From positions 77,791,053-77,855,052 of the forward strand of contig CM060732.1 of the NCBI GenBank assembly GCA_030704615.1: a stretch of DNA of 64,000 bases. The letters are read 5' to 3'. Below are positions 33,046 through 43,663 of this stretch, piece after piece. Source of the DNA: Takakia lepidozioides (Eukaryota > Streptophyta > Takakiopsida > Takakiales > Takakiaceae). A program made the position numbers and the translations under genes. The notes under the pieces were generated by a model that saw only the letters and a program-made list of their open reading frames with translations, searched no databases and was not told the origin of the DNA. How positions within the stretch are numbered: position 1 is the first letter of the stretch; every line of letters starts with the position of its first letter.

Positions 33046-33751
33046 CCTAGATGTCTAACAAGACAACTCCAGGTGTCACCATGGCGCGCTCAAAGGCTGG
33101 CCTAGCTGGCAGCTCCGTCAACCTGGCAGCTGCAGCTTGCCATGACGCAGTTGTGGCAGTCTTGACCCTCAATTCCACTAATTCCGCAGAAGTGTTGCTA
33201 CTAGTCTGAACACTGCAGCTGGTCTTACCCCCGGCGTCGCAATCATGGTTGCCGAGAACAGTGGGGCCTGACACACAGAGGTGGCCGCCCCCAACAACAC
33301 ACTGGCTACACTAGCCTTAGCAGCAGGTGTCAGTGCTGCACGTGTAGCTCTCCCCAATGACACAATAACATCTGCCTCGGTATCCATCGGGCGAGAACTA
33401 GGTGCCATGGATGGCGTCGACACTATCTCCGCCAAGATGAATGATTGAGGCAACCTAGCCTGACGACTTGCCTCCCCACGGTGTGGATCCAACTCCACCT
33501 CTGCACCTCGTGGCTCAGGAACTCGTGCTGCTCTCGAGTGACGGCTGCAGTAGACTCCATCTGCACTAGTGGTAGTGCTGCCCCACACATAAATCCCATG
33601 CCTCCCATGTCTCCTCCGTCAGGATGACGCTGCTGAGGAGGAATAGAGGTGGACCCTCAGGTCTTCAAGCTGGTACCACCTGAGCTGTGGCCATGGCAGC
33701 AAGCCTTTGCTCTAGCTGCTGAAGCCGGTTGGCCATACCTTGGTCAACGCC
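33046..33751 (-). pseudogene. Linker between Gag zinc knuckles and protease
   Basis: The expected polyprotein linker is here in broken frames, Ala/Ser/Thr-rich with no recognised domain. It is kept as a feature because it lies between two parts of one polyprotein. Confidence 0.45.
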
Positions 33752-34560
33752 CTAACCTCCACGTCCTTGGCCATATTGTGCTTGCCCTCGTTCTGCACCT
33801 CGTGCCTGACCACCTCGTCCTCTTTGAGGTGCTCCACCTTGCCCTCGGCCACCATTGTTCCCTTGGAACTGGCCTCGCCGCAACTCAGGGTGCAAGTCAT
33901 AACACTGGGCATCTCTATGCCCATACTTGCCACAATGCCCACACTGCAACTGTGCAGGCTGTGCTTGTGCCGGCCTTTTGCCACTCTCTGGGCAATCTTT
34001 CTTGACATGAGGTCCTTCACATGTCCAACATATCACCCCTGGTTGCTGTTGGGTTGCAAAAGATGCTATTGGCCTCTGCACCTGAGGTCCTTTGTAAGCT
34101 CCATGGAATTTGGGTTGGGAAACCTTGCCCCCCTGACCACGCTGTGGGGCAGTCCCTTGTGCCTATTGGCTGGCAGTTGCGCCTCGTGCAGGCATGTCCT
34201 TGCCAAATCCAATGGTAACAACTCGCTCCTCCACCATGTTGAGCTCAATCCGCTCAGCCAGCAGAAACACATCTGCTAATGTGGGTTGGGCTGTTTGTAA
34301 CAGGGTTGCATCCCACACCCTTTTTCTGAGCTCCTTGTCCAAAATTCCATACCAGAACTGGATTGCCTGAGCTTCAGTAACCCCCTGGGTCACACTTATC
34401 AAGCGTCTCATACGAGTGTAGGCCTCTCGCATGCTCTCACTGGATTTGCGCTGGAAGTCTTGCAAACTTCGCAGCTTCTCTGTCCATACACCTTGTAGTT
34501 CCTCAGCAACTCCTGGAAGAACTCCACCACCGGGCTGAATCTAGGCACATGTGTTGTAGT
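33752..34560 (-). pseudogene. Retroelement Gag with CCHC zinc knuckles
   Basis: A Gag core (LQDFQRKSSESMREAYTRMR, then FWYGILDKELRKRV and TLADVFLLAERIEL) is followed by CWTCEGPHVKKDC, a degenerate knuckle, and CGHCGKYGHRDAQC, a canonical CX2CX4HX4C knuckle. An Arg/Gly/Gln-rich tail (GRGQGGAPQRGRGGQARG) follows. Frameshifts lie near 34,450 and 34,120. Gag would form the particle and bind RNA. Upstream, the frame at 34,408-34,821 runs without interruption from the C-terminal part of the neighbouring transposase through a Ser/Thr-rich linker into the start of Gag, so the true boundary between the two is unclear. Confidence 0.75.
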
Positions 34561-35830
34561 CGTGGAGGGAGGAGTAGTAGCACCTTCTGCAGAAGTACCG
34601 ACACTACTTGTTCCACTACTAGTGCTGGCCGTGGGAGATATTGGTGCTGATGCCGCTACTGGTCGCGTTGTGCCTCGAGTAATGGAGACGTAGTCAGGTT
34701 TGTTCTTCTGATGTCGCATTGTCCACACCACACTGTTCGTATGTATCCACTTTGGTGGATCAGATTCATTGAACTCCCAAGCTTTGTCCCAGCAGTTTCT
34801 ATACTTGTCCACGTCCTCCACTGCAGCACCTTTAGGTCTCTACCACTTTAGAAGGACTTGCCGATATCTCTCATCTGAACGGTCACGAACAACATCAGAG
34901 ATTGCCACACCCATCCAAACTGGATATGTCTCTGTGTCCGGTGGTTGAACAAATACGAAGTTTCCAATTTCAATATATTTGAATGGGGTCATCGGCTCTT
35001 TAGGTCTCTGACTCTTTGGCCCACAATAGGGATCTAGCTGGTTGCGATCTTCCTCCTCTGACTCCTCCTGACTCTCACATTCAACCCTAATCCCATCTTT
35101 GTCATGGTTATCTTTCCACATTGTCGAAGGCCAAAATCCCTCCTCCAGCTTGTCCTTTGGCTCAGGCAATGGCTTACCAAGTTCAATAAGAACATCCTTC
35201 CAATACTCATCGTAGTTCTTCATGATATTTTCGTAGTTCTTGTCAAGATCCATCCCAAGTCTCCAAAATTCGGGGTACTTCGAAAGGCCATTTTTTGTCC
35301 CTAGGGCGTCTGGCTTTATTCCCCAAATAGGCTGCAGTGGAACACGTTCCGGGATCCCCTGGGGTAGCAGGGGAGACATCCCATCATCAGCAACTTTCCA
35401 CATTTTGACTGTACCCTGCTTCGGAAGCCAGTCAGCGTTGGTTGCCGATTTCTTATACTTCATTACAGGCCAACCGTCACAATCCACATAGAACTTGAAG
35501 ATGTGCCGATTAGCGCATCGCTCCCATCAATAATATATCCATCCACAAACTTCTTGATGTTTGCGACCTCCTGTATCAGTTGAGGGATAAATGACAGGTT
35601 TTGAGACTCCATAAAGAGGCGCATGAGATCCGGAATGATATATGTGCTCTTCTGTTTCAACTTCTTCGACAGATAACTATAGTATGCATCAATATCCTTG
35701 TGGGTGTGACCAACCATCAGGAATCCAAGCTAGATCTCTTCAAAAACACCTCTCGCCGTCAAGAGTGATAAAAAGCAAGCATCCAGCGATTTTTGTTCTC
35801 TCTTGAAGAATTGTCCATTTGCAGTCGACG
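34561..35830 (-). pseudogene. Putative DUF7869-like transposase
   Basis: Minus-strand pieces in order: MDNSSRENKNRWMLAFYHS (35,823-35,765), then after a frameshift FLMVGHTHKDIDAYYSYLSK, then VMKYKKSATNADWLPKQG with an acidic segment (ECESQEESEEEDR), and a Trp-rich C-terminal domain (NFVFVQPPDTETYPVWMGVA, RQVLLKW). DNxxRENKNRW and VGHTHxDID are the signature of DUF7869 proteins, which I believe are transposase-like; I could not check this by search. The frame has stops near 35,733 and 34,840 and shifts near 35,760 and 35,480. The N-terminal part is not recognised and may lie in the 36-37.6 kb region. Confidence 0.65.
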
Positions 35831-36086
35831 GGTAATGGCTTGGCTCGAACAGGGCCTTGGGATACCCTAGGCTTCAGTGCTTTCTCACATCGAGACTTTT
35901 CCCTCATTAGGGTTTCGAAAAAGGAGTTCTGCATTGGATGATCAAAAATTTCTCTTGAGTCTTGACACGTGGGCTTCTCAAGAGCGCGAAGTGGAAAATT
36001 ATCCCATCATCTTGAGCAAATCATTTCCAATTTGTCTGGAACTCTATTTTTCTGTTTATCTTTTTCCGCCCATAGGAGATCACAGA

Positions 36087-36103
36087 ACGGGAGACCTCCC
36101 ATG
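36087..36103. promoter_or_regulatory. Palindrome copy in a divergent gap (1)
   Basis: ACGGGAGACCTCCCATG is a nearly perfect copy of the motif. It lies between the minus-strand transposase remnant and the plus-strand ORF starting at 36,323. Confidence 0.7.
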
Positions 36104-36299
36104 ATCCCTTAGTATTATTTGCATATGTGGTGTGCATAGATTCTATCTTGCACAATCCAGAATTGTTTTGTGGATTCTCACTTAAGGGTGAGGCGACTAT
36201 AAAGGGAGATATCCTGTCATCCTGCGGAGTGTTGCCGCATTTGATATATTCATCTTTTCTACTTTTTTTGCTTCCCATTTTTTACTCGAGGGCATAGCT

Positions 36300-36316
36300 G
36301 GGGAGATCTCCCGTGG
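36300..36316. promoter_or_regulatory. Palindrome copy just before the 36.3-kb ORF (2)
   Basis: GGGGAGATCTCCCGTGG ends 6 bp before the ATG at 36,323. The spacing suggests it could lie in the leader of that ORF. Confidence 0.7.
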
Positions 36317-36322
36317 CTGAAG

Positions 36323-36745
36323 ATGGTTACCACCTGTGGACAGTTGTCTGTCAGAGAAACCGTGAATTTAATCCAACTTGTCGGCTCTCCAGTTCCCAGA
36401 ATTGTCGCTGAGGGTACATATCTAAATACGTCTGGAGAGGGATTTTGTCATGGCAGACGTCTCTCTAGTAGTTTAGTGAGCGTCATATTGAAAACCGTGA
36501 TACATGGAATGGAGTCAATTAGCTTGCCGTATTCACATCTAGACGCAGAGACTCTTGGAGAAGCCCTGGGAACACCGATTGTCTGGAAAGTTAGTGAAGT
36601 TGAGAAACTTGTGCAAATGGAGGGTGAGGTGTGCTTGTTCGATGCTGGAGCAAGCACGAATGTTTTGGAGGATACAATACAGAAGGACAATACAGATGGT
36701 GTTGAAGGCGCAGGAACAAAAGTTTCACAAGAGACAACAAAATAG
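36323..36745 (+). CDS. ORF resembling the CACTA-associated DUF8039 domain
   Basis: This 140-residue frame starts MVTTCGQLSVRETVNLIQLV. It contains VAEGTYLNTSGEGFCHGRRL, then SLPYSHLDAETLGEALGTPI ending in VWK. The pattern (VAEG..., HxRxL, xPLPxxxxExxTLGxALGxxVxW) is what I recall for the DUF8039 domain found in plant CACTA/EnSpm proteins. The ORF ends at TAG, but other frames stay open downstream to about 36,920, so it may be a first exon or a frameshifted gene. It is transcribed away from the transposase remnant, with palindromes in between. It could instead be an unrelated unknown protein. Confidence 0.5.
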   Translation: MVTTCGQLSVRETVNLIQLVGSPVPRIVAEGTYLNTSGEGFCHGRRLSSSLVSVILKTVIHGMESISLPYSHLDAETLGEALGTPIVWKVSEVEKLVQMEGEVCLFDAGASTNVLEDTIQKDNTDGVEGAGTKVSQETTK

Positions 36746-37635
36746 AAGCGTGTCGAGTGTCAGAAAGGTGCAAATCATATATTCGGAAGAGATACTTGGC
36801 GTAATCAGATGTGCAATTTTATCAATGACGAGATGGACGTCATCGCTGAGGGACGGGTTGTGGCGTGTCTACCTGACGAAGTTATTCTCGGTGAAAACCT
36901 TGGGGAGGAGCATGTCGGTGTAATTGTTATAGTTGTCTCTGGGTCAGCTCAGGATATGCTAATGACCATTACGAAATGACGGCTACACATACAAAACTTC
37001 GAGACGGCCAAAAACTATCAGAGTTGCTCACAAAGTTTTATGAAGAGCACGAGTCAGACATGGAGGATGACCACCTACCTTATAATGGAATGAGTTGAGG
37101 TCTGTGAGAAGGCGTGGTGGACAATCCATGGGATCGGAAGGTCAACGTACCATGGATACAAGAGGAAGAGTAATGATGGATACATCTCGTCAATGCATGG
37201 AAATAGAGGAATGAAGAAAACCCGAGCAAAAACCCTGCAGGCCAAGGCGAATTTGTTTATGCTGATTTCCAGAAACAGTGACCTCATGCCTCATAAAATG
37301 AGAGATATCGCTCCCGTCACATTCAATGGTATAACTAGAGAAGACGAAGATAGATAAATGAGATTCAGATTAGAGCGACAAAACAAAGAGAAAGTCTAAT
37401 GGAACAACACCTCTTTGCTGTGCCTGGCTAAAAAGCAGATACTGCGTGAGTTCAGTGTGACACTCTTCTGGAAAATACTGATAGAGAATGACTAACAAAC
37501 ATGCAGAGATGAAACACCACTCTCCGTCCTTCCACCACCCTTCCACCACTCTTCAGTCAAATCCAGCACCTGCACTCCACAATTCGGCAGGACTTCGCCG
37601 AGACTGAATGAATCGAGAGGGAAGATCTTGGCACC
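36746..37635. other. Possible downstream exons, nothing recognised
   Basis: Open stretches on plus (for example around 36,780-36,985 and 37,130-37,360) have coding-like composition but no known domain. The right end, on minus, is the leader downstream of the TATA box at 37,636. Confidence 0.35.
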
Positions 37636-37643
37636 CTTATATA
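37636..37643 (-). promoter_or_regulatory. Minus-strand TATA box
   Basis: On minus the sequence GGGTCTATATAAGGGTGCC is a strong plant TATA box. Leftward transcription would start near 37,605. A palindrome half-copy (CACGGGAGCTCTCCC, 37,928-37,942) lies about 290 bp upstream. Before the 12-kb retrotransposon inserted, this promoter lay about 1.0 kb from, and divergent to, the plus-strand TATA box now at 50,845. Confidence 0.55.
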
Positions 37644-38030
37644 GACCCGCATTTGCATGCTGGGGCATGAGGCCAACCGTACCCATACATGAGGCTTGTA
37701 CAACAAGGGGAATCGTTTCATTAATTACTTGCCATAATGACTGTGACGGGGGGCCACCCGTACCCGACAGTACGACTTCTGCATGGCTGCCACGTGGATG
37801 GATATCATCTATGATGTACCTGCATGACGACATCAATGTAATCAGTACCGTCCAAGGAGATCCCAGATATAATCTGAGCCGTCGGATTCGATGGATGCCG
37901 CATGACCATGATGACGCTGCGCCGCGCCACGGGAGCTCTCCCTTCGCAGCATTCATGGAAAGTAAGATTCGTCGTAGCGTACCGCAGCACCGCCGCTGCA
38001 TTCAGTAATGTTGATGCCACCGCATTATGG

Positions 38031-38035
38031 CCGGC
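38031..38035. repeat. Target-site duplication, left copy
   Basis: CCGGC directly precedes the LTR and is repeated at 50,196-50,200. Confidence 0.85.
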
Positions 38036-39028
38036 TGTCGCGCGGCTTTTACTCACCCATCCCTTCGCTATCCGAGGTGGGAACTCCAAGATAGAAGAGT
38101 TGGAAATCTCTAAGCACTCAGCCCGCTCAGAACAATCAGTCATGACCTACAGCTAGTGTATCATGGGGGTGTTTCCTATTTGTATTCCTTCCCGTATTCA
38201 TGTTAGCTAGTTACCTTACTGTTGGTATTTAAGTATCAGATTGCTTCAGCAATCTATCGGATTCCATCAACTCATCCATTCATTCCACAGCTTCACTCAG
38301 ATCTCTCTACACAGTGTAAGTATGAAGTATGTATCAGATTAATATCTATCAAGTATGAGGCTGAAGCCATGGAGTCTCTAATCTGCTCTACATTACAACT
38401 CTACTGCTTGCATTCATGAAGCATCAATAGATCGTTCTCCTCCTCCTCCGTGCTCTCCTCTTTCTACTCAGAGATGCGCTCTCCGCTTCATTTCCCCCAG
38501 TGATGTCCGAAGTCCCCCCAAGAAGCGATCCTCTCCCCCCGAAGTGATCCCCTGAGATGTCCCCGCTTCCCGCTTTATCTCTTTACTAGCCGTTCTAACC
38601 GCTTTCCTAACTAACCGTTATCTCTGTAGTACACGTTCATTTTTCAGATGTCGTTCCCCCACAGTCGTTCCCTGCCAATGGTAACTGTTCCCCAGATGTG
38701 CCGAGCTGTGACTGGCTATATCAGGCTGTGGCTGTGGGCTGCTGGCTGTGGGCTGTGTAGGGCTGTGCGAAGCTGTGGCGGCTGTCGGGCGGCTGTGACG
38801 GGCTGTGTTGGCTGTGACGGGCTGTGTTGACTGTGACTGGCTATGTTGACTGTGACTGGCTGTGTTGGCTGTGTCGGGCTGTGATAGACTGTGTTGGACT
38901 GTATATCTCCCCTCTTAAAGCCTGTTGCTGTCACCCCTAAGGCTCCTGTTGGTCTCAGTCTATGTAAAAAATTAAGGGTACCCCACAGATCCCGTAAAAG
39001 CGTCTAAGTCCCAAGCAGCCCTCTAACA
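38036..39028 (-). repeat. 3' LTR, copy 1
   Basis: It starts TGTCGCGCGGCTTTTACTC on plus and ends GCCCTCTAACA (993 bp). It contains a (GGC)TGTG(AC) minisatellite at about 38,700-38,910. It is 49 bp shorter than the 5' LTR, with visible differences mostly in the minisatellite plus small indels near 38,340-38,420 and 49,450-49,500. Confidence 0.9.
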
Positions 39029-39046
39029 TTTACCCCTCCTCCTCTC
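39029..39046 (-). other. Polypurine tract, copy 1
   Basis: On minus, GAGAGGAGGAGGGGTAAA directly precedes the 3' LTR start TGTTAGAGGG. The same tract type precedes the 3' LTR of copy 2. Confidence 0.85.
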
Positions 39047-39070
39047 AAAAAGCCGTGTCCTCACGGTTTA

Positions 39071-42000
39071 CTATTTGGGATTAGCAAACCTTTGTGAGCG
39101 AGCACCCTTGTGACGTTGAGAGTCTCGTGAAGGACTCCGTGTGCGAGCCCGTGTCCTGTCACTGGTTGAGGGAGATGATTGAACACTACCTAGATATGTC
39201 AGTCCCTCTGGAGGCTGATATCGAGGTAATCTTTCTGGCATAGGAGACCCCCGTCGCTTCTTCTCTGCCATCTGAATTGCATAGTCCTCTGCCATGTCAA
39301 AAGAGTCCGTTGAAGAACCAGTAGTATCAGAATCCTCATCGCCTCTCAGGTGTTTTAACGGCCGAACTTTTTGTGGAATCCTCTGGGGCATACAATTGTT
39401 CCCCACCATGTCTGGAAGTTTAAACTGCAAAACTTGCTGTAAGCGCTGAATGGCAAAATTGGTGAAGACCTTGAACTCCTTGTCTGTCCATGTGTGAGTG
39501 TGTACCAATGACTTGTGAATTGTGCAAGTATTTCCATGCCTCATGCCCCTTAAAGAAAATATCGTCAGGGCCGAATTTCTGTGTTGACAAATTGTTCCAG
39601 GCCGCATGAAACCATGAACGAATCTGAGAATCCTTTTGCATCATAACTTTTGCCTCATATAGGTACATATGAGGTGGCACTGAAGGTAAGACCCAAATAT
39701 CCCCACTGGAATAACTCAGAAATCGCGATTGCATTTTCTGCTGCTCAATGTGATAACGTGCCAGAAAGCAAGCAGCATAGTATAACCCGCAGCCCATGAC
39801 AATACTTGCTACCTCCTTGGTCTTGGTATAAATGAATCCATGTACAACTTGGAAGACAATTAATTCCTTCAACATGGTACTTGCCTCATGCAAGTACCTT
39901 GCAAAGTGATGATCCTGAATTGGTCGATTGTTCGGAAGAACCTTAGTCCTAGTTGCCACTGGCAGCCAAATGCGCATGATCTGGTAGTAATGTGCTAACG
40001 ACTGCGGAGGACTAAATTCCTTCCAAGATAAATCCAACACAATGGGAATTTGGTTGAAGGGCATAATCATAGCCCGACTATACTCCCGTGCATCATGAGT
40101 TTTAGGTGGGTTAAAAGCAGCATCCCCCCATACCTCAGGTTGTGGTGGCTGTGGTGTGGTTGTAGTAACAACAGGGTCAGCTACTGTCACAGTGTCTTGT
40201 TGTGGTCTTGGTAGCACTGGCTCTTGTACCACTGGCATCTCCTGCACCCCCTGCGAAGAAGACTGAAAAGCCAAAGTTCTGGCATGTAAATAAGAAGCCA
40301 CCAGCTGCTCCTCAGGTACAAAGACTCTCTTGTCTATATTTGAAGTGAGGTCTTCCACCTGAGTCTGCAGGCCGTCTACATCCTCTTGTAGCTCCGCTAT
40401 CCTACTATAGACATTGTCTATATAAGTTGTGGCAATGTTTTGCACTTGCAGTCTGAGCTCATTCATCTCTCCTTGGGTGAGCTTCCGTGGTGCTTTGCCT
40501 TCCACCGGCCCTTGTGCTAACCAGACCTGTATAAGGTGGTTATCCACCAAGTTGTTTGTGACACCCCTGAGAGTCTGCTCCTGTGTGAGCCTGTACACAT
40601 CTATCTGCTGCTGTAAAGCCTCCATGCGCTTCGCATGAGGTTCAACCAAACTCGCATATGCAGCAGCCAGATTATTGGCTTCCTTCCAAGCCTTATTAGC
40701 CACAGAAAGTTCATTTCTATTGGACATGAGCGTTTGTTGCAATTCCAGGATGTACCTCTCTTGGTCAGCTTCAACCTGCCTGTATTTTGAAAGTATTCTC
40801 GTTGCGACAGATTGTATTCTTCATATCAATAATGAGTTTCGTCTGCTCGAGATTATCAGCCTGTGCCTTCATACATCTTTCCGCTTGGTTGTTAACTTCT
40901 AATGTAGTTTGCTCAAGCGTAGTTGTGAGTGTAGCACATTGTATGGCCATCCTGTCATGCTCTGTCTGCAACTCCGTATGTAGTGCATTCACTTCTTGCA
41001 ACTTGCTTTCATGCTTCACCTGCATTTGGTATAGCTGTTGCTTATGTGCTTCGTGCAACTGGTCTTGCGCGAGGCCTGCCTCAATCAATTGTTCCTTGGC
41101 CAATTGCAAAGCAGCTTTTGTACTCTCTAAGTCTTGCTGTATCTTGAGAGTGACCTCCTCATCGACCTTGTTTGCACACTCAGTGGCACGTCGAGCCTCA
41201 AACTCCTTCCTGAGTTCCTCCCTCAAAGCTGTTAATTGGGTAGTTGGAACATGAGATTTGACATAAGTGCCCAACAAATTAAGTGTCATGCTTATAGAAC
41301 TCATAAGCATGGCCTGTTGAGGGTAATCATGGTGAGCTTGCTGCTGTTCTCCCTGATCCTCAACAGTGTGATGCCTCACAAACCATTCAGGCCATTGCCC
41401 CACCAGATTTTCTTCCTGAACCACTTCATCCGTCACAGGTGCTGCAGTGTCTTGACATTCTACCTGTGGTATCTCCGTCACAGGTGTGTGTATTATATGC
41501 ACAGTAGGGTTTCCCCTGGACAACCGCTGCACCTCTGCAATCATTGTTTCCCTGACCAAGCCAGAATTTTCATAGAGAAGGTCCCCCTTCTCAATTTCTG
41601 CCACCACCTGTTCTGTAGTGGGGATATCTAACCCTTCTTTCTCCAAATCAATTATTTGTGGTGGAACTGCATGGACAACTTGTGGTAACTCTGTGACAAG
41701 CCGATCATCTGGCTGTGATACTGAAGTAACTTCCTCTTCCCTCTCTGAAGGCCCTGCTTCCAATAATAGCAGCTCTTTGTGCTGCTGCGCCCCTTCCTGC
41801 ACAAGAGCTTGGGAAACATTATCATGCGGTTTTCGTGAAGCCAGTGGATCCGCCACTACAGTCTTTCCCCGCCTCTGTCTCTTAGACTGGGGTTGCCCTG
41901 CCAGTCCACCCTCACTGTGCGAAGAGCCTTGCTCTTCCATTGCAGTGGTTTCGGCCTCAAACACTCCCATCTCCTTTCTTTCCCGAGCATCAAGTATGCC

Positions 42001-42832
42001 CGAATCAAGAATTATTTGAGCAATGATTGGCCCAGACACTATGATAGGAGACTTTGCGGCAGTGCCCTGTAATCTTTTCATCTCCTCTACTAGTGCGTTG
42101 TACATTATGTCCGCCCATGCTACCTCTTCTCCTCTCAGGGCTTTGAGTATTTCCTCTGTGAAGGATCTGCTCAAATACTGTTGGTTCTGTTTCATGGCAA
42201 ACAGAACGTTCAATACCTGGCCTACCCTCCTTTAGCCCTGGGTACACGGCCTTGGTACAAGCATAACCCTGAGTTTTAAAAAGAAACTCCCTTCTGGAAT
42301 AAGTCCCCTATTTGCAGTCTTGCCCTGTGCTCCTCCACATGCACCTGACCTGATGGCAATTCAAACAATTGCTGTAGGTATAGGGGAGTAATCTCTAATT
42401 CAACTCCCTTCACCGTTGTTGCTCCTGTCCTAGGCCAAAGTTCTGCAAGAATTGTAACATGTACTGCTATGGTGTGCAATGTCCAATCTTTGCTTTGCAA
42501 TCTTTCTAACCGCAGCTCCTTCAGTAACTGTACCGCTTGTGGAGTAGCAATCGTTTGTTTCTGCAGGATTGTGGTGCTCTTCACCCTGATTTCTTCCATT
42601 CCTCTCACTCTCTTCATTCTAGACCCACAGAAAGGTTTTGGCTGTAACAATTGAAGAAATTCCTGCAGGGCACAAAGCATAAACGTATGGTTGCCACAAA
42701 ATGCTATGGGTAATTTCTTGTAAGCCTGCGGGGCTTGCAAGCATCGATTAAGAGAAAAGATACTCTCAGTTCTTCTATCCCGTGCCATTGCGTAAGTAGT
42801 ATCGCGAGCGTATAGTCTGTTAGTTCCTCCAT
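39071..42832 (-). pseudogene. Extra ORF3 of the retrotransposon (copy 1)
   Basis: About 1,200 codons in four frames lie between integrase and the 3' LTR. The start at 42,832 is MEELTDYTLAILLTQW, as in copy 2. The N-terminal part (LQAPQAYKKLPIAFCGNHTF, VELEITPLYLQQLFELP, then WADIMYNALVEEMKRLQG and SPIIVSGPIIAQIIL) resembles the putative plant transposon protein domain seen beside Athila-like elements. The middle is a long coiled coil (QLAKEQLIEAGLAQDQLHEA and similar). The C-terminal part (MIMPFNQIPIVLDLSWKEF, FVQVVHGF-type helix, YMYLYEAKVMM-like) is unknown to me and ends with a basic RS-type tail. Both copies keep the same plan and sense, so the ORF belongs to the family. Frameshifts lie near 42,780, 42,280, 40,780 and 39,500. 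Confidence 0.7.
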
Positions 42833-43317
42833 AGCTTCAATTCTATAGCATTGATGGTCTGTCCCGTCGAGACGCCCGTTACTTGGAACGACACCGACTC
42901 TTGCGCTTAAAATCCCTCCAATTTCTTGATCCTGCTTCTGGCTTATGATTGGCTGTAACTGCTGTGACTGGATTTTAGATTTAATTTCCTTCCATGGATT
43001 TTCCACTCTGGACTGTCCACTAGGATAACATATGTGACATGGATTTTGCTTTTCGGTACTTTTAAAGGGTTCCATTACCCTTTCCCTGTATGCATTAATG
43101 GGCCTATAATAAGTTAATGTGCCGGGTAGGTACTTTGACGGCCAATTTTGTCTTCTTCCTTGATGACACTTGGCTTGCACCATGTCCGGCTGTGTGTGTC
43201 TCGCCTTGGCGTCCGCGTGTCTATTTTTAAACGTGCCTCCGTCCACTTTTCCGCTGGCCACTCTCCGGATGTTAACCCACGTCCACCTGTCACTGATCCT
43301 ATGGATTGTGTAACCCC

Positions 43318-43660
43318 AGTAGGCTGTGTTGAGCTGTGACAGGCTGTGTCATACTGTGGTACGTTATGATAGGCTGTGTGGCACTGTGGTAAGCTGTGAT
43401 AGGCTGTGACACGCTGTGGTAGGTTGTGATAGGCTGTGTCGCGCCGTGATGGGCTGTGATAGGCTGTGCCACTCTGTGATGGGCTGTGATAGGTTGTGTC
43501 GTGCCGCGATGGGCTGTGATAGGCTGTGCCACACTGTGATGGGCTGTGAAGGCTGTGGTTGCGCGTGATGGGCTGGATAGGCTGTGCCACACTGTGATGG
43601 GCTGTGATAGGCTGTGTTGCGCGCGTGATTGGCTGTGATATTCGCGCTTGTATTGCCGCC
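43318..43660 (-). repeat. 30-bp minisatellite between integrase and ORF3
   Basis: On minus, units like CGCGACACAGCCTATCACAG plus CCCATCACGG repeat about ten times with drift. The period is a multiple of three, so a frame from the integrase end can run through it as repeats of about RDTAYHSPSR. Confidence 0.8.
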
Positions 43661-43663
43661 TGG

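Noticed and set aside
35340-35390. GGGGAGACATCCC as another copy of the palindrome
   Set aside because: It lies within the transposase coding remnant, has weak symmetry and lacks the CAC/GTG flanks; probably chance.
38648-38934. Gly/Cys/Val-rich or Ser/Gln/Pro-rich repeat proteins in the LTRs
   Set aside because: They are translations of the CACAGC-type minisatellite with no conserved start or frame between LTRs.
40787-41254. Plus-strand Cys/Ser-rich frames opposite ORF3
   Set aside because: Composition follows from reverse translation of the coiled-coil gene; the minus frame is conserved in copy 2.
43318-43660. Regular short repeats that could be mistaken for a CRISPR array
   Set aside because: Repeats are contiguous without unique spacers, degenerate, and inside a plant retrotransposon.
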